Shown: positions 19,271 through 28,356 of the stretch, piece after piece
How positions within the stretch are numbered: the first letter of the stretch is position 1
Layout of the letters: each line of letters opens with the position of its first letter
From: Echinostoma caproni
Taxonomy: Eukaryota > Platyhelminthes > Trematoda > Plagiorchiida > Echinostomatidae
NCBI GenBank assembly: GCA_900618425.1
Contig: UZAN01046649.1
Span: forward strand, 1-28,524
Reading direction: 5' to 3'
DNA length: 28,524 nucleotides
Notes under the pieces: model-generated
The model's database searches: none
Seen by the model: only the letters and a program-made list of their open reading frames with translations
What the model was told of the DNA's origin: nothing
Translations under genes and position numbers: made by a program

Positions 19271-20689
19271 AACGCCAAAAATAAAATAGAAATAGGACTA
19301 TTATGACCATTTTCGAAAAGGTTTAAATTTTTGAAGTTCACCGGAGGAAGGGATGCAGTACGGTTTCCGAGTGCTTTTTCTTTGAAGAAATATTTTCTTA
19401 AAAATTGGTGATCTGAAGAAACCGTAGATTTTATCTTCTCTATTCCTTCTTAAGTGGGTGTTGTGTGCAGGCAAGTGACGATGATCTATCTATGATGGGT
19501 GGGTATGAAACAGTTTGAGGTGTATAAGTCTAGACAATGCTGTGGAGGTTAGCCACCTTACTGTCCATGTTCCTCTAAACGAATGTTATGCGAAAGGAAA
19601 GTTGTCATGAAAACTCCAAGTTTGTGAATGCAATATCCACGGAGCGATTGTGAGTGCTCTTCACTTTGTTAGACGACAATCCAACTACCCAAGCTACTCC
19701 AAGAAAATGTAACAGAGGAGTGGAGTTTTTCTTGAACCTGAGCATGGTAAACACATACTACTACTTCGGTGCACATTAACAAACAGTACCGAGAAGCACA
19801 CTATTTTAATTTTTCTTGGTGATATCGTATTAAATGTAATTTGAAAGGTGAAATTCGTCGTTGATATAGCAAATGAAGTATGAACAAGGTGGGGTCGATA
19901 CCCCATGGAATAGATAAAATAAAGATGTCCCTAATCATTCGTTCGAGTAGAACCTTTGGTCAGAGAATACAGTATATAAGCCACTTCCGGTAATGTAACG
20001 CCATTATTCAAAAATAGTATCTTACATAATGCTTATTCGCATTTCACATACTCAGAACAAAAGTTTGGTCCGTGTTTACACTTTGCTTGACTTTCAGCAG
20101 AAGATCTTTTAGCTAATGTTGATCAAAATACCCGCTTACACGTAGCAATCTACATCATAAAATATGATCCTCGTGGATTGTTGATCACCGAGTGGAATAA
20201 TACCAAAAGGGGTACTATTATAAATACGGTACAGATTGTACCAAAGATTGGGAAGCCCAGACACACAATTGTCAGTGCATGTGATATAAAACTGGCAAGA
20301 ATGAAACAAGTCCACTAGGGAAGAATTCTATAATACTGCAATGTAGTTGAATAAAAAGAATTTACTTGATCAAATTTACATTGCCTACCTCTTATTCCCT
20401 TATTGTCTATCTAGACTTGCAAAAATGATACCGATTCGATATGTCAGGGTTCAGATCATCAGAAATTCGAATCCACTTTATTGATTTTTCTTTCTCTCGT
20501 TCCCCAGTCCGGGTTTTATGAGTTCTTTCTTCGAAATAGCCGCATACTTTCATTTCTCATGACAATATGCACACACGTAAGTTTTGATATCCCATTTCAT
20601 ATTGTTCATATTGTTCGCATTAAGGTCTAATCGATCGATTTAACAAACAAACGCTCACTGAATTGAATACTGTTTACGTTTTTCCATTG

Positions 20690-21050
20690 CATACCCTCCC
20701 TGTTCACTCACATTTGTGAGTTGTATGCTAAATAATGCGGTTGGTGGTGTTCTTCGACGATCAAGAAGTACCAATACAACCGAGGGCAAATTGCTCTGTC
20801 TCGAAGAATAACTATCGAGGGCCACATTAGTTATCCGATATGTTGCCGGAAATGCAATGGAATGTTTCAGATGAGATTTCTCTGCTATGTTTACCAAATT
20901 AGTGATATCCCAACTGTAATTCGCAATAAATAACAATTCTCGCCTGAGAACCATCTTGTGAAATTATAACACCTGATTTTGCCAGGACAAGGACAACGAT
21001 TTCCAAATTGACTGAGTCGTATACTGACCGGAGTATAATATTCCGTCTGA
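20690..21050 (-). pseudogene. Possible relic of a von Willebrand factor A (VWA) domain
   Basis: A minus-strand frame of 99 codons (20954-20655) contains ITNLVNIAEKSHL, YRITNVALDSY, then LPSVVLVLLDRRRT. This resembles the middle of VWA domains, where a Y...L..AI segment is followed by T-x-T-x-x-AL and then by PxVVIVLTDG. The frame just upstream (about 21030-20890, shifted by one) gives EIVVLVL and DGSQARIVIYCE, which resemble the first strand and the R-V-x-VVxYS strand of the same domain. VWA domains bind extracellular ligands through a metal site (MIDAS). Here the DxSxS motif is not seen, and the TDG loop reads LDR, so binding would be lost. The frameshift and missing motif suggest a pseudogene or an exon read wrongly. 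An acceptor-like TTTCACAAG lies before the ATG. This is the weakest named call. Confidence 0.3.
20705..20720. repeat. ACTCAC/GTGAGT hairpin
   Basis: ACTCAC and GTGAGT arms with loop ATTT. It lies inside the end of the VWA-like frame. Third occurrence of this arm pair in the window. Confidence 0.6.
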
Positions 21051-21059
21051 ATTTCTGGT

Positions 21060-23299
21060 AATTGCACCATCGCTTTGTATCGGATTGGCCTGAATCACTT
21101 CACAAAAAGTATTGTCATCGATTAACTTACATAATCTCATTCATGCTTTTCGATTAAACATTTAGTAAGAGACAGTTCGGTCTGTGCTCCAGCAGGGCGA
21201 GTAAGTCGATAGTCCAAACTTGTTCAGTAACTCTTAAGTTTGCTCACGTTCTCACTCTCTCTGAGTACTATATTCAATAAGTTTTCTTCAAAATGTATCC
21301 ACTCGTTAATCATCGCGTATACCAGAACGCTAGGCAACATTACCAATACATAGTCCATCACAAATGACACAAAAACAGCCATTAACCTAAAATCTTCTAT
21401 CTTTTAATTAATCTCTTTCGTTTATCGTAATTTGCTCAAGTCAAATTGTGACTGACATTTGCGGCCTGCATTGATGGATCACAGACTACTGCCGCTTTGA
21501 TTGGCGGTCAAACGAGACCTGCTTTATTTCCGTTTAAATCGTCTAAAGTGCATTACGATCAATCGAATTAACACTGAAACATATCAACCAAATTTCTGTT
21601 ATCTCAGCATTTTTCACCAATTTTTGGGGGGGGGGGTACGGCCACTGCACTGTGATGTACATATGCGACAAATGTTGTTCGCTTGGATTGGCTCCAAACT
21701 TCCCTTCACTTTCATATTGCTCACATTAATTGTGTTCACAAATCCACTACCGTAATCGTACGGGAGCTATTGTTGGTAAAATGTCACCTTAAATGCAGGA
21801 GCCAGGAATACAGGTCGGTTATCTGTGATGTGAAGATAAACTTACATTTGGTCAAGGTTGATTGGGCACCTAGTCCGGACAAATAAATAACGAAATGCGA
21901 TAAATCCGTGAGCTTCAAATATACAGTGCCCACATTATGCACATAGTTGTGACTGTGTGGAAACTAGGTAGATAAGACTTACTTCCTTCCATCGCTTTCA
22001 TAATAAAGAATGTACAGAAATCAAAAAGAGATTTTCAGTGCTGACAGTTGTGCGTGCATTAATTACAGAGTTGGAGTGTCATAACAAATGTAGTTTTACT
22101 GAACTGTCAAGGAAAAAATGTAACTTAAATTATGTTCAACAAATTGTGCAGTTGAAATTCAACTTGTTATTTGTGTGGTCAATCACGCCCGAGCTGCTCA
22201 CGTCAGACCAGGTATGGCAACAGAAAACACCGCTTACAAATGCGTCAAAATCGACTCGAGTGCATTATATGTTTGTCTTTTTCTTTGTCTATCTGTCTGT
22301 CTGTTAGCCTAGCTACGCTCGTTAAGTCATTCACAAATGACAAATGGTAACCGGACTATCGGTGTCAACCGAGGGCGGCGGCGACGGATGCGATTTAAAA
22401 GTTGTTTGTGTGATCATTATATTATGGAAAGCGATAGCGTTACAATAAACATTGGTGGTTCATCTCATCCGTGCAACCTGTAGCATTCCGTATTAAAATT
22501 TGAGCAAAATNCTCAATGCCACCATGATTTATTCCGAAGCAAGCCTTCGAGAGGATTGTGAACATTCAATTGACAACCGTTGAGCTCAAATTGAAAAAAG
22601 ACATTTGTACGTACGTACCATCTAAGAAAGCTGTATGGAGATTTCAGGAAACATGTCAGAGAAAGAATGGTTTGCTTTGAAAAGAATCAGAGTGTAATTT
22701 TAAATTGCATGGAGTAAACATCACATCACTCCGGCTTATCTTTACATCTCATTCATCGTGTTATCCACTTCAATAGTATACCGAGAGATGCATACGCGCA
22801 GGTTGTAGTTTTTAAAAACTGGTTGTCTCAAATCAGCCAAAATTTTCACATCGTAATTCAAACAAAGTTTTTATTGTTTTATTAGATATCCTTAAAGACG
22901 TGTCGAGTTTGCACTGGTCATCTTCCTTACTTAAATCTGTCTGATTCTTTCTTGGTTGGATTGAGTATCGGGATTTCGTGGATACCTAGTGAATTGGGAA
23001 CCGGTCCCTTTGCACAAGTGGATTCTTACTTCTTGGAGGTTGAGAATCTGTGCAATCACTGACTCCGATTTTTAATCCCCAAGGAACTTGGACTTCCTTT
23101 ATTCAATGAACTCTAGAAGACGTTCGCCAACGGAAATGCCATCGATCAATTTTGTCCTCATAGAGATTCGTGGTGAGGAAGTGACTCGGGGAACTAAAAG
23201 CTTCCCTTAAAAGAGTTATATTGTACCTTTACGAAAATCAGGAATGAAGTTGCCCCCCCCCCTCATGATACGTCTTCGCCATTGCTCAAATATGGCACT
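21060..23299. other. Unassigned region
   Basis: No gene or named repeat supported. It contains an 11-base G run at 21626-21636, a 10-base C run at 23253-23262, a GTCT-rich stretch near 22290 and an N at 22511. Open frames of 84 to 89 codons (21501-21755, 22038-22307) have no recognisable domain and atypical composition. Confidence 0.45.
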
Positions 23300-24073
23300 C
23301 GCTCAGTCTTCGAGTTGTTCGTCTACCTTATTAACCAATCTATGTAAACATGGTCGATTCCGCAGATCCTGTTACCGATCATCATTGTTCCTGTATCTAA
23401 ACCATCTTAATCTAGCTTTCGTCCAAATACCTCCTCTGAACTTAAAATTGCGGAATGCGTTATCACCCGCTGACGGTCTGGTATTATTGTTTGCAATGAT
23501 CCCCACCAGTTTACATACAAGACAAGTAGAAGCACTTTGGATGCCGTGGCCTCAAACATGCACTTTATTTGCAAATCAATATATATGATACTCCAAAGTT
23601 GGTTTGTTGTTTTCCTTGACTATTCTGCCTCCCGCGATTCCGTCCAATGATCTCGCTTCGGCAACATGTACAGACATTCGCTTGCCCCGACTAATTTATT
23701 GTCAGCGTTCAAAGATTATTCCACTGGAAGGATTCGCAGAACGAAAGCACACACCAACAGTACAAAATAGTTCAGGGATAATTTGGGAGTCCTTCACGTT
23801 GCCGTGCTCCATCCCTACTTACATTCCACTTTAATCAGTGACTTACCCTCAATCCCAATAGCCAAGACCTTTAAGTATGCAGATGATGTAGTCTTATATC
23901 AGCTTTTTCAAACCAACGGGACATGGAATTATTTTCATTATTGAATCAATCCGGTCTCCAGTTGAATACTTCTAAATGCTTCGAATGCATTTTTAGTCTT
24001 TCCCGATCCGCATTACCAGGACACAAACAACTAAATACCTGATGGGATCACCATAGAGAGTATTCTCCAGTGA

Positions 24074-24580
24074 TTGTATCATGCGTTAGCTTGTGTTGGT
24101 AAATTGCATCACTTATTTTTTCAAATACGCAAGTCTTTCCCACCTTCATTTCCAACCGACTCTGCTATTCTTAGCGATAAACCTGTATCTAGAATGACCT
24201 CAGTGAAGCACCTGGGTGTCACCATCCACAGCAATCTTCGTTGGTCTACACATATTTACAACTGTGTGGGAAAACTGAGACGCCTATCTTTTCAGTCACG
24301 CAAACTCAGGCAATTCCGAACTCCACAATCAGTCCTGTCATCCTTCGTTCATCAATGCGTTTTACCCATTATACTTTGTTGCTCTCCTGTAGTGTTTCCC
24401 GGTCTTTTAAAACACAACTTCAAAACAATTCGCCGCGATTTGGTGATAATCGGTCGTGCATCACTAATCCCAATTGATTTATTGATCTCAGATCTCATTG
24501 ATAGTCACATCATCTCTTGTTTTACGTTTGCTCTCAAGATTCTGGACGACCTTCTTCGTCCAATACACCCTGATCTATAG
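24074..24580 (+). pseudogene. LINE B copy 2, open C-terminal segment
   Basis: The longest open stretch of copy 2 (168 codons). It covers the region after the RT palm: CVGKLHHLFFQIRKSF, KPVSRMTSVKHLGVTI, CVGKLRRLSFQSRKLRQF, FVHQCVLPIILCCSPVVF and HPDL. The same order is seen in copy 1 (KPMSRVSHVKYLGVTL, KLKRLPFQIIRLRQF, FVQQCVLPIPRYCSPVIF), except that CVGKL...QxRKxF occurs twice here and once there. It has no catalytic motif of its own and depended on the upstream palm. The frame is shared with YADD upstream but is separated from it by stops and by the frame-shifted LNQSGLQLN block. Confidence 0.75.
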
Positions 24581-24819
24581 TCTTGTCGTTCCCATCCGTC
24601 CACACGCTCCTCATTTCGACAACTATCCTCTCGCATTAACATTTAAAAAATTCCCCTGTACCCTACCTGGCTCGACTACTCACCAAAAACGAACAGGTCT
24701 GAAATGAATGACGTCAAATGCTTTGTACATGATACGTATATCACCGACCTTGTTTACCTTTTGTTTTGATTATTTTTATTTCATTCTGCGTGACGAACAA
24801 TCGACATTTTTAACTGAAA

Positions 24820-24878
24820 TGTAAGCATACATGCTTACAAAAGTTACAAATACAATACAATACAATAAAATACAATAC
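24820..24878 (+). repeat. LINE B copy 2 3' hairpin and TACAA tail
   Basis: TGTAAGCAT (24820-24828) and ATGCTTACA (24831-24839) form a perfect stem, followed after five bases by repeated TACAA with one AAAAT-like variant. Same plan as 9278-9325, but the stem sequence differs, so the structure rather than its sequence may be what is kept. Confidence 0.75.
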
Positions 24879-24962
24879 CACAAGTTCGAAGGAGGCACGA
24901 AAATGAATGTTCCATTCTTAATTAGTCCATTTTCCTATCATACTTGATTGTTCACTTGTTAT

Positions 24963-25230
24963 TTTATCTGATCTACTTAGAATGGATTTCGTTAGTCTAC
25001 GTTGCGGTTCAGTAATTATCAAACGTGTATCTCTTATTCCTTTAAACACTCTGATCACAATAATGTGTCATTTGCATACCACTTCAAGCGAGAATTTCAC
25101 CCATAAGATATTGAAATACCCCAGTCATCCGATCAATCTCGGGTTATCTACTTGCCGTTCCCACGCTTCAACCCGATCCCATATTCGCTGCTAACCCTCA
25201 CGCATAAATATTTATCACAACTCAACGGTT
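24963..25230 (+). pseudogene. LINE family B, copy 3, C-terminal fragment
   Basis: A short + strand frame reads LLRMDFVSLRCGSVIIKRVS, LIPLNTLI, then NLGLSTCRSHASTRS and, after a stop, PSRINIYHNSTVPSG. It aligns with the end of LINE B copy 1 (LLKADFKLLRRGLSMINRVS, then TDLCACKSHPSTRS and PSRISAYRNCLVPYF). Only about 85 residues of the element are present. It begins about 85 bases after the tail of copy 2 and ends at a minus-strand gypsy fragment near 25200-25230, which may have cut it. Confidence 0.7.
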
Positions 25231-25870
25231 CCCAGTGGACATCGCAATTAATTTGTCGGGGTTGAGCAAGAAATACAGCGCTTGCCGATTGGTGATGATG
25301 GTAAATGGCAATCCGAAAAGTTACTTGTGCAATCGTCGAACAGCCCAAAATACAGCCAACGCTTCTTTTTGAGTCTGCGAGTATCCCATTTTAGCTGCAT
25401 TAAGTAGATGTGGATTGCCAATCACTGGGCATCCTTCTTGTTCTAATACAGCACCGATTTCGACATCGAACGCATCGGTGATCAGTATGGTAGGTTTTGA
25501 TGGTGAAAATGGAGCCAAAACAGGAAGATCAGTAACGCAGCGAATTAAACTACGAAAGATATGTTCACACTTCACCGACCATTCCCAAGTGTCTGAACAT
25601 TGAGCACGGAAAAACGGCTGCGCCCTTGGAGCAAAGTTCGGACTAAATAGGGAATAATATTTTGGGCATCCCATCGCGGATCTCAAATGCGTTTGATCCT
25701 TTGGAGATTCGATGTTAGGCAATGGTATGAAATGTGTCGGATCGGGACGGTATCCACGGGATATAACTGTTAACCGTAGAAACTCGGAAATGAATAAACT
25801 TGCTGCATGATTGGTGCTGATTTTGTCCGGTATATACTTGGATCAAGTGTCCCACGAGACGTAGTCCAAT
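25200..25870 (-). pseudogene. Ty3/gypsy retrotransposon: end of RT and start of RNase H
   Basis: On the minus strand: TNHAASLFISEFLRLTVISR, GYRPDPTHFIPLPNIESPKD, THLRSAMGCPKYYSLFSPNF, then EWSVKCEHIFRSL, VLAPFSPSKPTILITDAFDV, IGAVLEQE, YSQTQKEALAVFWAVRRLHK, a TAA where Tyr is usual, LFGLPFTIITNRQALYFLLN and PDKLIAMSTGNR. This is the typical gypsy succession from the RT connection (G-x-x-PDP...LRS-x-x-G) to RNase H (I-x-TDAS, KE-x-LA, I-x-TDH). RNase H would remove the RNA strand during reverse transcription. Here TDAS reads TDAF, and the later catalytic Asp of TDH is Asn (TNR), so it is inactive. Residue style resembles the Mag clade common in flukes. Confidence 0.85.
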
Positions 25871-25949
25871 GATTCCAGTTCGAAGGAAGACGCGGAGATA
25901 ACTGGGAGGGTTTAATGAACGCGACATAGATTACCTGGATCCAATAGCG

Positions 25950-26150
25950 TTTAACTATGGGCTATACGTCTACAGTCTTGGTGACTGTTCTGAATTCTTT
26001 TTTGATTTTCTACCGTGGAATTCCTAGGTTTTCTCCGAACCGAGAAGCTCGGAGCGATAACAGTCCATTGAACCCTGAAAGGATGCCTGCAAAATCAACA
26101 CGTATATGTTTACGCGGAAAACTGTCCAGGTGTTTCTATTGAATTAAATA
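25950..26150 (-). pseudogene. Probable gypsy integrase fragment
   Basis: The minus-strand translation reads FPRKHIRVDFAGILSGFNGL and then SLRASRFGENLGIPR before a stop. Gypsy integrases carry W-x-R-IH-x-DFAGP at the first catalytic Asp of the DDE core and, about 50 residues later, LR-x-x-F-x-RFG-x-P just before the second. Here the two blocks are almost adjacent, so an internal deletion is likely. In a normal element integrase follows RNase H, but here it lies upstream of the RT fragment in the same orientation, so the two cannot be one intact element. The match is short. Confidence 0.4.
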
Positions 26151-26596
26151 ATTTGTTTTGTTGTGAAATAAATCACATTGAATTTCTCAAGATGAGCATG
26201 TTTTCTGAGGCACTAAACATGGATTCATAATCTGCAAAATGGATGCGTTAACAGAGTCAAAATTGAGATATCTTCACTGAAATTAACCACTTTGATCGAA
26301 CAGAATTATTTGGTTCTTGAATGATTGAATTCTATTGTTACTTTATTTAATTCATTTTCTGAAAAATCAATATGTTAGAGGGATTTACCGATTCACTGTT
26401 CTCAACTGCACAAAGTATTCATTCAGCACTTTTAGCGTTTGACTGCGATTCATCTGATTTGAATATTGCGATAATTCAAGTCCACGTGATATCGCCAGCC
26501 AACCGACTAGGCGTTCAGGTTTCCGGACACTGGGCCATGAACCAACAGTATCGATCAATCAGCAGCCATACAGTTGTAACAGAAGTTGTGTGATTC
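26151..26596. other. Unassigned region before the candidate LTR
   Basis: AT-rich. A 73-codon + strand frame at 26372-26593 starts with ATG and ends 17 bases before the candidate LTR, but shows no known domain. Confidence 0.4.
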
Positions 26597-26610
26597 GAAA
26601 AAAGGGAGAC
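26597..26610 (+). other. Polypurine-tract-like sequence
   Basis: GAAAAAAGGGAGA followed by C, directly before the TGTGATTGATTG start of the candidate LTR. Such tracts prime plus-strand DNA synthesis just upstream of a 3' LTR. Confidence 0.4.
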
Positions 26611-27153
26611 TGTGATTGATTGATATACACCTGACCAATGACATTAGTATTTGCGCATTATTTGATTTCTTTCAATAAATGAACAGCTACTTCCGTGGCC
26701 TTTATTGTTTTGCATCTGGGTGACGGCAATTTCCACTGAACGATTGTTAGTGTGATTCAGAGTTTTAGTTGCGACCATCATTCGTGTTCCGTATCTGCCT
26801 CGATTACTACGGATATACCAACATGTCTTAGAAACTTTTCAATAAACAAAATAGGTTACGGGAAAGTATTTTCGGGGGAAGCTTTGTGTGGCGATCTAGA
26901 CATACGTGACCGCATTCCCAGTACGAACAAGTACAGCTTCCTGTCATCCAATCAAAGTTCAGGAAAATAGACCAGTGAAACATTGGAAGAACATTGCATG
27001 GGAGTTAGTAAATGCCATTGGTCTTCTCAAACGGTTACGTGATTGGACGATGGTCCTTCAACCAACCATATGGTCTATTGCTTACTATTATGCATGCTAT
27101 ATCTCTGTCAATAAACATTGACACTTGCTGCTACCAAGTTTCTGTGTATTTCA
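26611..27153 (+). mobile_element. Candidate LTR (543 bases) of a gypsy retrotransposon
   Basis: It starts TGTGATTGATTG and ends GTATTTCA, so it has the TG...CA ends of an LTR. An AATAAA at 27110-27115, about 40 bases before the end, fits a polyadenylation signal in the R region, and the sequence just after the end resembles a primer-binding site. About 110 bases downstream a gag frame begins. These make a coherent 5' LTR of the gag-protease element that follows. No second LTR is present in the window for comparison, so the borders are inferred from these signals only. The purine-rich tract directly upstream would instead suit a 3' LTR. Confidence 0.45.
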
Positions 27154-27154
27154 T

Positions 27155-27172
27155 TGGTGTCCGCAGTTCGGG
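27155..27172 (+). other. Primer-binding-site-like sequence
   Basis: TGGTGTCCGCAGTTCGGG begins two bases after the candidate LTR. It starts with TGG, the complement of the CCA end of a tRNA, and TGGTGTC is the start of tRNA-Leu-type sites used by many gypsy elements; the rest diverges. Confidence 0.4.
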
Positions 27173-27263
27173 TTGGAGCCAATCCAGTTCTGCGTACTAG
27201 AGTACAGGTTATCGTATTACTACATTCACTACGATGCCGATTATTGCAATTTGTGGTTGCACA

Positions 27264-27900
27264 ATGCAAATTTCTGCCATTGAAAAATCGTACCTCCACG
27301 AAAGTCCATCGGAAATCAAAGAGTGGGTGAAGCGTTTCGAACTAAGATGCAGCATTCGGAAAGGAAGAATGCAAAACCAATCGATCCCATTCTTGACGTA
27401 GGGCAGCGGAGAGCTTTCTTCCTCAATGAAAAATCTAGCGTTCCCAAATATTTCTACCGGATTGCCGTTTGAGAAGTTAAAATCCCCATTGTTGGACCAC
27501 ATTCTCCCAGTGAATTTTCAGGCCACTGAACGGGCCAAATTCAACTCAATGATCAAAGCTGCCATCATGCGGTACCGTGAATCCATCCTTCAGTTGAATA
27601 AACAGGCGTCAAAATAAAAAATTCGTGATCGATTGGATGAACAACGTTGTGATCGTCTCGTTGCTGGGACCAACAACATTTCATTACAACGTAAGATGTT
27701 GGAAAAGGAAGATATCACGTTTGCTGAGGCCCGACAAATCTGTGAGCAAAGTGATGATGTGTGTGCTTCTTGTGTTATTCCATCGACAATAAACGAAACC
27801 ATTACGTGATGCACCCAGTGTTCACAATTCACCCCCGGTTCTTCAAGTACCCATTTCAAGCCGAACATAAAAGCAGGCTGCAATCAACCGCTGCTTGTCA
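27264..27900 (+). pseudogene. Gypsy (Mag-like) gag, capsid region
   Basis: From the ATG at 27264 one frame reads EIKEWVKRFELRCSIRKG, a TAG (27399-27401), NLAFPNISTGLPFEKLKSPL, HILPVNFQATERAKFNSM, ESILQLNKQASK, a TAA (27615-27617), IRDRLDEQRCDRLVAGTNN, ISLQRKMLEKEDITF and ARQICEQSDD, then a TGA (27807-27809). This is the capsid pattern of Mag-type gypsy elements (E...W..RFE, then R..F..R....E....Y...L, then FG..L.E.LRDRLV.G......Q..LL....LTF..A). Gag would form the particle that packages the element's RNA. Three stops in one otherwise unshifted frame show a recent but dead copy. It follows the candidate LTR and runs into the protease frame. Confidence 0.8.
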
Positions 27901-28356
27901 TCTTGTGAATACCATCTTCTTTTGATGTGTCGGTTCCGTCATACCACTTGCTATGCATGTATGGGCCATATCCGCAACGTGTGGCGAATGCCCAAGTGCA
28001 ACCTCGTCGATTCCCATATCCCAGCGGCAGATGAGAATACAAGCCCAATCTACACGGTGCAGACCACTGAACCCAACAACCAGTTCATGTTCGCCCCACT
28101 GAGGTTCGAGTCTGGTGTGGAGCATCGATTCATCATGGACACAGGAAGCAGCGAATCAATCCTACCGAAATCAGCACTCAATGCGACCTGTCCTAATGCT
28201 GTCCTAGCCCCGAGTTCAGTGCGCATTCATGGGGTTACTGACCATCAGTTGCGATTACTTGGCGAAACAATGTTGTGCGTTCAATCTGAGTGCGGTGTGT
28301 CAATTCTGATCCGATTCCTGGCATCAGTCCACAGTCCATCCATTCTGGGTCTGTGA
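27895..28356 (+). pseudogene. Gypsy nucleocapsid zinc knuckle and aspartic protease
   Basis: An open frame of 153 codons, shifted by one relative to gag. It begins with the zinc-knuckle region CRFRHTTCYACMGHIRNVWR, where the usual C-x2-C-x4-H-x4-C has lost two residues before the His and has Trp for the last Cys. About 70 residues later comes HRFIMDTGSSESILPKSAL, with the active-site Asp-Thr-Gly at 28138-28146 and the flap-side sequence after it, and near the end PSILGL, the second conserved glycine segment of retropepsins. The protease would cut the Gag-Pol precursor. The frame ends at a TGA (28354-28356), but the same frame continues with MRLLERSIKL and on to 28516, so this looks like a nonsense change before the RT, which lies outside the window. 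Confidence 0.85.

Larger units (their letters stand above)
18700..20690. other. Unassigned region with short hairpins
   Basis: No coding region supported; all open frames are short and lack known domains. Two perfect hairpins (18907-18926 and 19246-19270) are listed separately. TATA-like strings near 19973 (GTATATAAG) and 20218 (TATAAATAC) could be promoters of unrecognised elements, but nothing downstream supports this. Confidence 0.45.
23300..24878 (+). mobile_element. LINE family B, copy 2, with internal duplication
   Basis: A second copy of the LINE at 7710-9326, more decayed, on the same strand. In one frame with several stops it shows IIIVPVSKPS, FRPNTSSELKIAE, QFTYKTSRSTLDAVAS, motif A as VVFLDYSASRDSV (Asp codon 23618-23620), ISDLPSIPIAKTFKYADD (YADD at 23876-23887), then, after a frame change, LFSLLNQSGLQLNTSKCFEC. 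Next come a duplicated segment and the C-terminal part KHLGVTIHSNLRW, KLRRLSFQSRKLRQF, SPVVFPGLLK and SHPSTRSS. It ends with a 9-bp hairpin (24820-24839) and a TACAA tail (24845-24878). Relative to copy 1, the AFD-like end of motif A reads SRD, and a stretch near 24030-24130 repeats the segment found at 24208-24310. Confidence 0.8.

Noticed and set aside
21000..21150. Minus-strand frame with a DGILYSG string recalling semaphorin-type domains
   Set aside because: The match is very short, and the overlapping VWA-like reading explains more of the sequence.
22443..22455. CAATAAACATTG also present in the candidate LTR at 27109-27120
   Set aside because: Flanking sequence does not match the LTR; probably chance.
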